Below are positions 7,419-8,211 of a DNA stretch of 8,211 nt, piece after piece. The stretch spans positions 1-8,211 of the forward strand of contig DPZM01000193.1 of NCBI GenBank assembly GCA_003535955.1, in the 5' to 3' direction. The DNA is from Lachnospiraceae bacterium (GTDB taxonomy: Bacteria; Bacillota; Clostridia; Lachnospirales; Lachnospiraceae). The stretch's first letter is position 1, and every line of letters starts with the position of its first letter. Both the position numbers and the translations under genes were made by a program. The notes beneath the pieces were generated by a model, which did no database searches, was not told the DNA's origin, and saw only the letters and a list, made by a program, of their open reading frames with translations.

Positions 7419-7445
7419 TGACATTGGTTCAGAGCCGATGTGTCA
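7419..7445. repeat. Palindromic repeat, family B copy 2, in the bioY leader
   Basis: TGACATTGGTTC (7419-7430) is followed by an imperfect complement ending in CCGATGTGTCA (7445). Compared with the reverse complement of 4066-4094 it lacks one CA dinucleotide and has one A-to-G change. In RNA it can fold as five outer pairs (7419-7423 with 7441-7445), a 2-nt bulge, then six inner pairs including two G-U wobbles. It ends 6 nt before the bioY Shine-Dalgarno sequence, so the fold could affect translation. Confidence 0.8.
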
Positions 7446-7451
7446 GTTTAC

Positions 7452-7456
7452 AGGAG
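7452..7456 (+). promoter_or_regulatory. bioY ribosome binding site
   Basis: AGGAG sits 9 nt before ATG 7466. It fixes the start there rather than at the in-frame GTG at 7418, which would add 16 residues encoded largely by the palindromic repeat. Confidence 0.8.
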
Positions 7457-7465
7457 TGTGGAAGA

Positions 7466-8023
7466 ATGAAGAGTAAGTATAAAACAGTGGATCTTATTTA
7501 TATGGCGATAGGAGCAGCTCTTATCGTGGTGTGTTCGTGGGTAACAGTACCGTTAGTGGTACCGTTTACATTGCAGACCTTTGCCGTATTCACGGTTATT
7601 GAACTGCTGGGAGGTAAGAAGGGATTCCTGTCCGTGCTTGTATATATTTTGCTGGGGGCTGTGGGACTTCCGGTCTTTTCGGGTTTTAAGGGCGGAATCG
7701 GAGTTCTGTTCGGAACAACCGGCGGATATATCATCGGTTTTATATTTATAGCACTTATCTACCAACTGTGTGAGAAGCTGTTTGGAAGGAAGATATTCGT
7801 GAGGGTTGCCGCAATGGTAGCCGGGCTAATAGTCTGCTACGCTTTCGGTACGGCCTGGTTCATGATCGTATATACGAGGAATACGGGAGCTATCGATATA
7901 GGAACCGCACTTGGCTGGTGCGTGATCCCCTTCATCATTCCCGATCTCGTCAAGCTGGGCCTGGCCATGTTAGTGTCAACAAGGCTGGCGGCGGCTGTTA
8001 AGCTTAATCCGGCTTCTTCATAA
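7466..8023 (+). CDS. bioY: Biotin ECF transporter S component BioY
   Basis: A 185-residue, very hydrophobic protein of normal BioY length with about six membrane segments. It is the membrane subunit that binds biotin and delivers it through the shared EcfA/A'/T energising module, which is not encoded here. Visible family features are VPFTLQTFAV (32-41), the GLPVFSGFKGGIGVLFGTTGGYIIGF block (67-92, shown here only as a position guide), and IPDLVK in the last helix. D160 and K163 of that helix correspond to the conserved D-x-x-K recalled as contacting biotin in BioY structures. A14-x3-A18 in helix 1 fits the A-x3-A motif used by S components to dock on EcfT. ATG 7466 is chosen for its AGGAG site and because biotin transporters begin close to the first helix. 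The BirA operator and promoter directly upstream support the identification. No biotin synthesis gene is adjacent, suggesting uptake as a route for biotin supply. Confidence 0.95.
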   Translation: MKSKYKTVDLIYMAIGAALIVVCSWVTVPLVVPFTLQTFAVFTVIELLGGKKGFLSVLVYILLGAVGLPVFSGFKGGIGVLFGTTGGYIIGFIFIALIYQLCEKLFGRKIFVRVAAMVAGLIVCYAFGTAWFMIVYTRNTGAIDIGTALGWCVIPFIIPDLVKLGLAMLVSTRLAAAVKLNPASS

Positions 8024-8059
8024 AAATGAAACAGGGGAACCGTCCCCTTGTTTCATTTT
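8023..8059 (+). terminator. Strong hairpin: family A palindromic repeat copy 2, likely bioY terminator
   Basis: AAAATGAAACA (8023-8033) pairs perfectly with TGTTTCATTTT (8049-8059), and GGGGA (8034-8038) with TCCCC (8043-8047), leaving one bulged T and a 4-nt ACCG loop. The stem is 16 bp, begins at the last base of the bioY TAA stop and ends in TTTT. The flanking A-run and T-run make it a plausible bidirectional terminator. Its core is a repeat in opposite orientation to 7214-7241, so termination may be an acquired role of a dispersed element. Confidence 0.8.
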
Positions 8060-8063
8060 GTGG

Positions 8064-8087
8064 TATGGTATATGTATGGATACCATA
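8064..8087 (+). promoter_or_regulatory. Hairpin with the cobT start codon in its loop
   Basis: TATGGTAT (8064-8071) and ATACCATA (8080-8087) form a perfect 8-bp inverted repeat. The 8-nt loop (8072-8079) contains ATG 8076. No Shine-Dalgarno-like sequence precedes the start. The fold may present or hide the start codon; it could also be chance in an AT-rich stretch. Confidence 0.4.
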
Positions 8088-8211
8088 ATTAAACAGTTTA
8101 ACAAACTGGAAAATATAAAACCTGCAGATGAGCAGATATATAAGAAGGTACTTGATCGTTGGGATGGCATTGCCAAGCCCTTAAGAGGCCTGGGCAGGTT
8201 CGAGGAGATCA
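8076..8211 (+). CDS. cobT: CobT, nicotinate-nucleotide-dimethylbenzimidazole phosphoribosyltransferase (3' end outside window)
   Basis: Only the first 45 codons are visible. CobT transfers the phosphoribosyl group of nicotinate mononucleotide to a benzimidazole-type base, making the alpha-ribazole phosphate used as the cobalamin lower ligand; it is cytosolic. The identification rests on the family N-terminus: MDTIIKQFNKLENIKPADE, then a helix ending W-D-G-I-A-K-P-L-R-G-L-G-R-F-E. This matches the conserved (A/T)KPxxSLGxLE motif, with the usual serine replaced by glycine here. ATG 8076 is the only good start: upstream ATGs at 8065 and 8072 are out of frame and quickly terminated. No ribosome binding site or cobalamin riboswitch is seen, and the 52 bp after bioY leave no room for one. 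The hairpin at 8023-8059 may separate it from the bioY transcript. Confidence 0.8.
   Translation, partial: MDTIIKQFNKLENIKPADEQIYKKVLDRWDGIAKPLRGLGRFEEI

Noticed and set aside
7418..7465. GTG at 7418 as the start of BioY, adding 16 residues
   Set aside because: The extra residues are encoded by the palindromic repeat, no ribosome binding site precedes the GTG, and AGGAG fits ATG 7466.
7369..7465. Riboswitch in the bioY leader
   Set aside because: The leader is about 90 nt and its main structure is the dispersed repeat; no known riboswitch core is seen, and BirA already explains regulation.
4066..8059. CRISPR array from the recurring palindromes
   Set aside because: Only two copies per family, kilobases apart or around a gene, in opposite orientations, with no regular spacers and no cas genes.

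Overview
The window looks like chromosomal DNA from a Gram-positive anaerobe of the Clostridia, most likely Lachnospiraceae. This is inferred from the gene content: a very large secreted protein built of MBG/Ig-like modules, a ferredoxin-type aldo/keto reductase, a stand-alone sugar-sensor-like/GGDEF protein, an ECF-type biotin transporter under a BirA operator, TTG start usage, and short palindromes with a GGGGACGGTTC core. No phage, plasmid, CRISPR, rRNA or tRNA gene was recognised. All genes are on the + strand.

Layout. Positions 1-3894 are the 3' part of a large modular extracellular protein whose 5' end lies outside the window. Positions 3895-4147 hold a doubtful 80-codon ORF and a perfect-looking palindromic repeat. 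Positions 4148-7216 form a two-gene unit, an Fe-S aldo/keto reductase followed 6 bp later by a soluble diguanylate cyclase with a periplasmic-binding-protein-like sensor. Positions 7217-7465 are a regulatory intergenic region with a repeat at the preceding stop codon, a BirA operator overlapping a consensus sigma-A promoter, and a second palindromic repeat in the leader. bioY (7466-8023) follows and ends in a strong hairpin at 8023-8059. The window closes with the first 45 codons of cobT (from 8076).

How the genes work together. bioY is a self-contained biotin-uptake unit, expected to be repressed by BirA when biotin is plentiful and to need EcfA/A'/T encoded elsewhere. The reductase and cyclase are probably co-transcribed and translationally coupled, which suggests, without proving, that the cyclase reports on a small-molecule ligand related to the reductase's metabolism. 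cobT starts a cobalamin lower-ligand activation gene or operon.

The most notable non-coding structure is a set of four short palindromes in two families. One family (about 29 bp, TGAAAC...GTTTCA) has copies at 7214-7241 and 8027-8055 in opposite orientation around bioY, each abutting a stop codon. The other (27-29 bp, TGACACAT...ATGTGTCA) has copies at 4066-4094 and 7419-7445. I do not see convincing evidence of a wholly new multi-gene system. The sensor-cyclase/reductase pair and the repeat families are the best leads.
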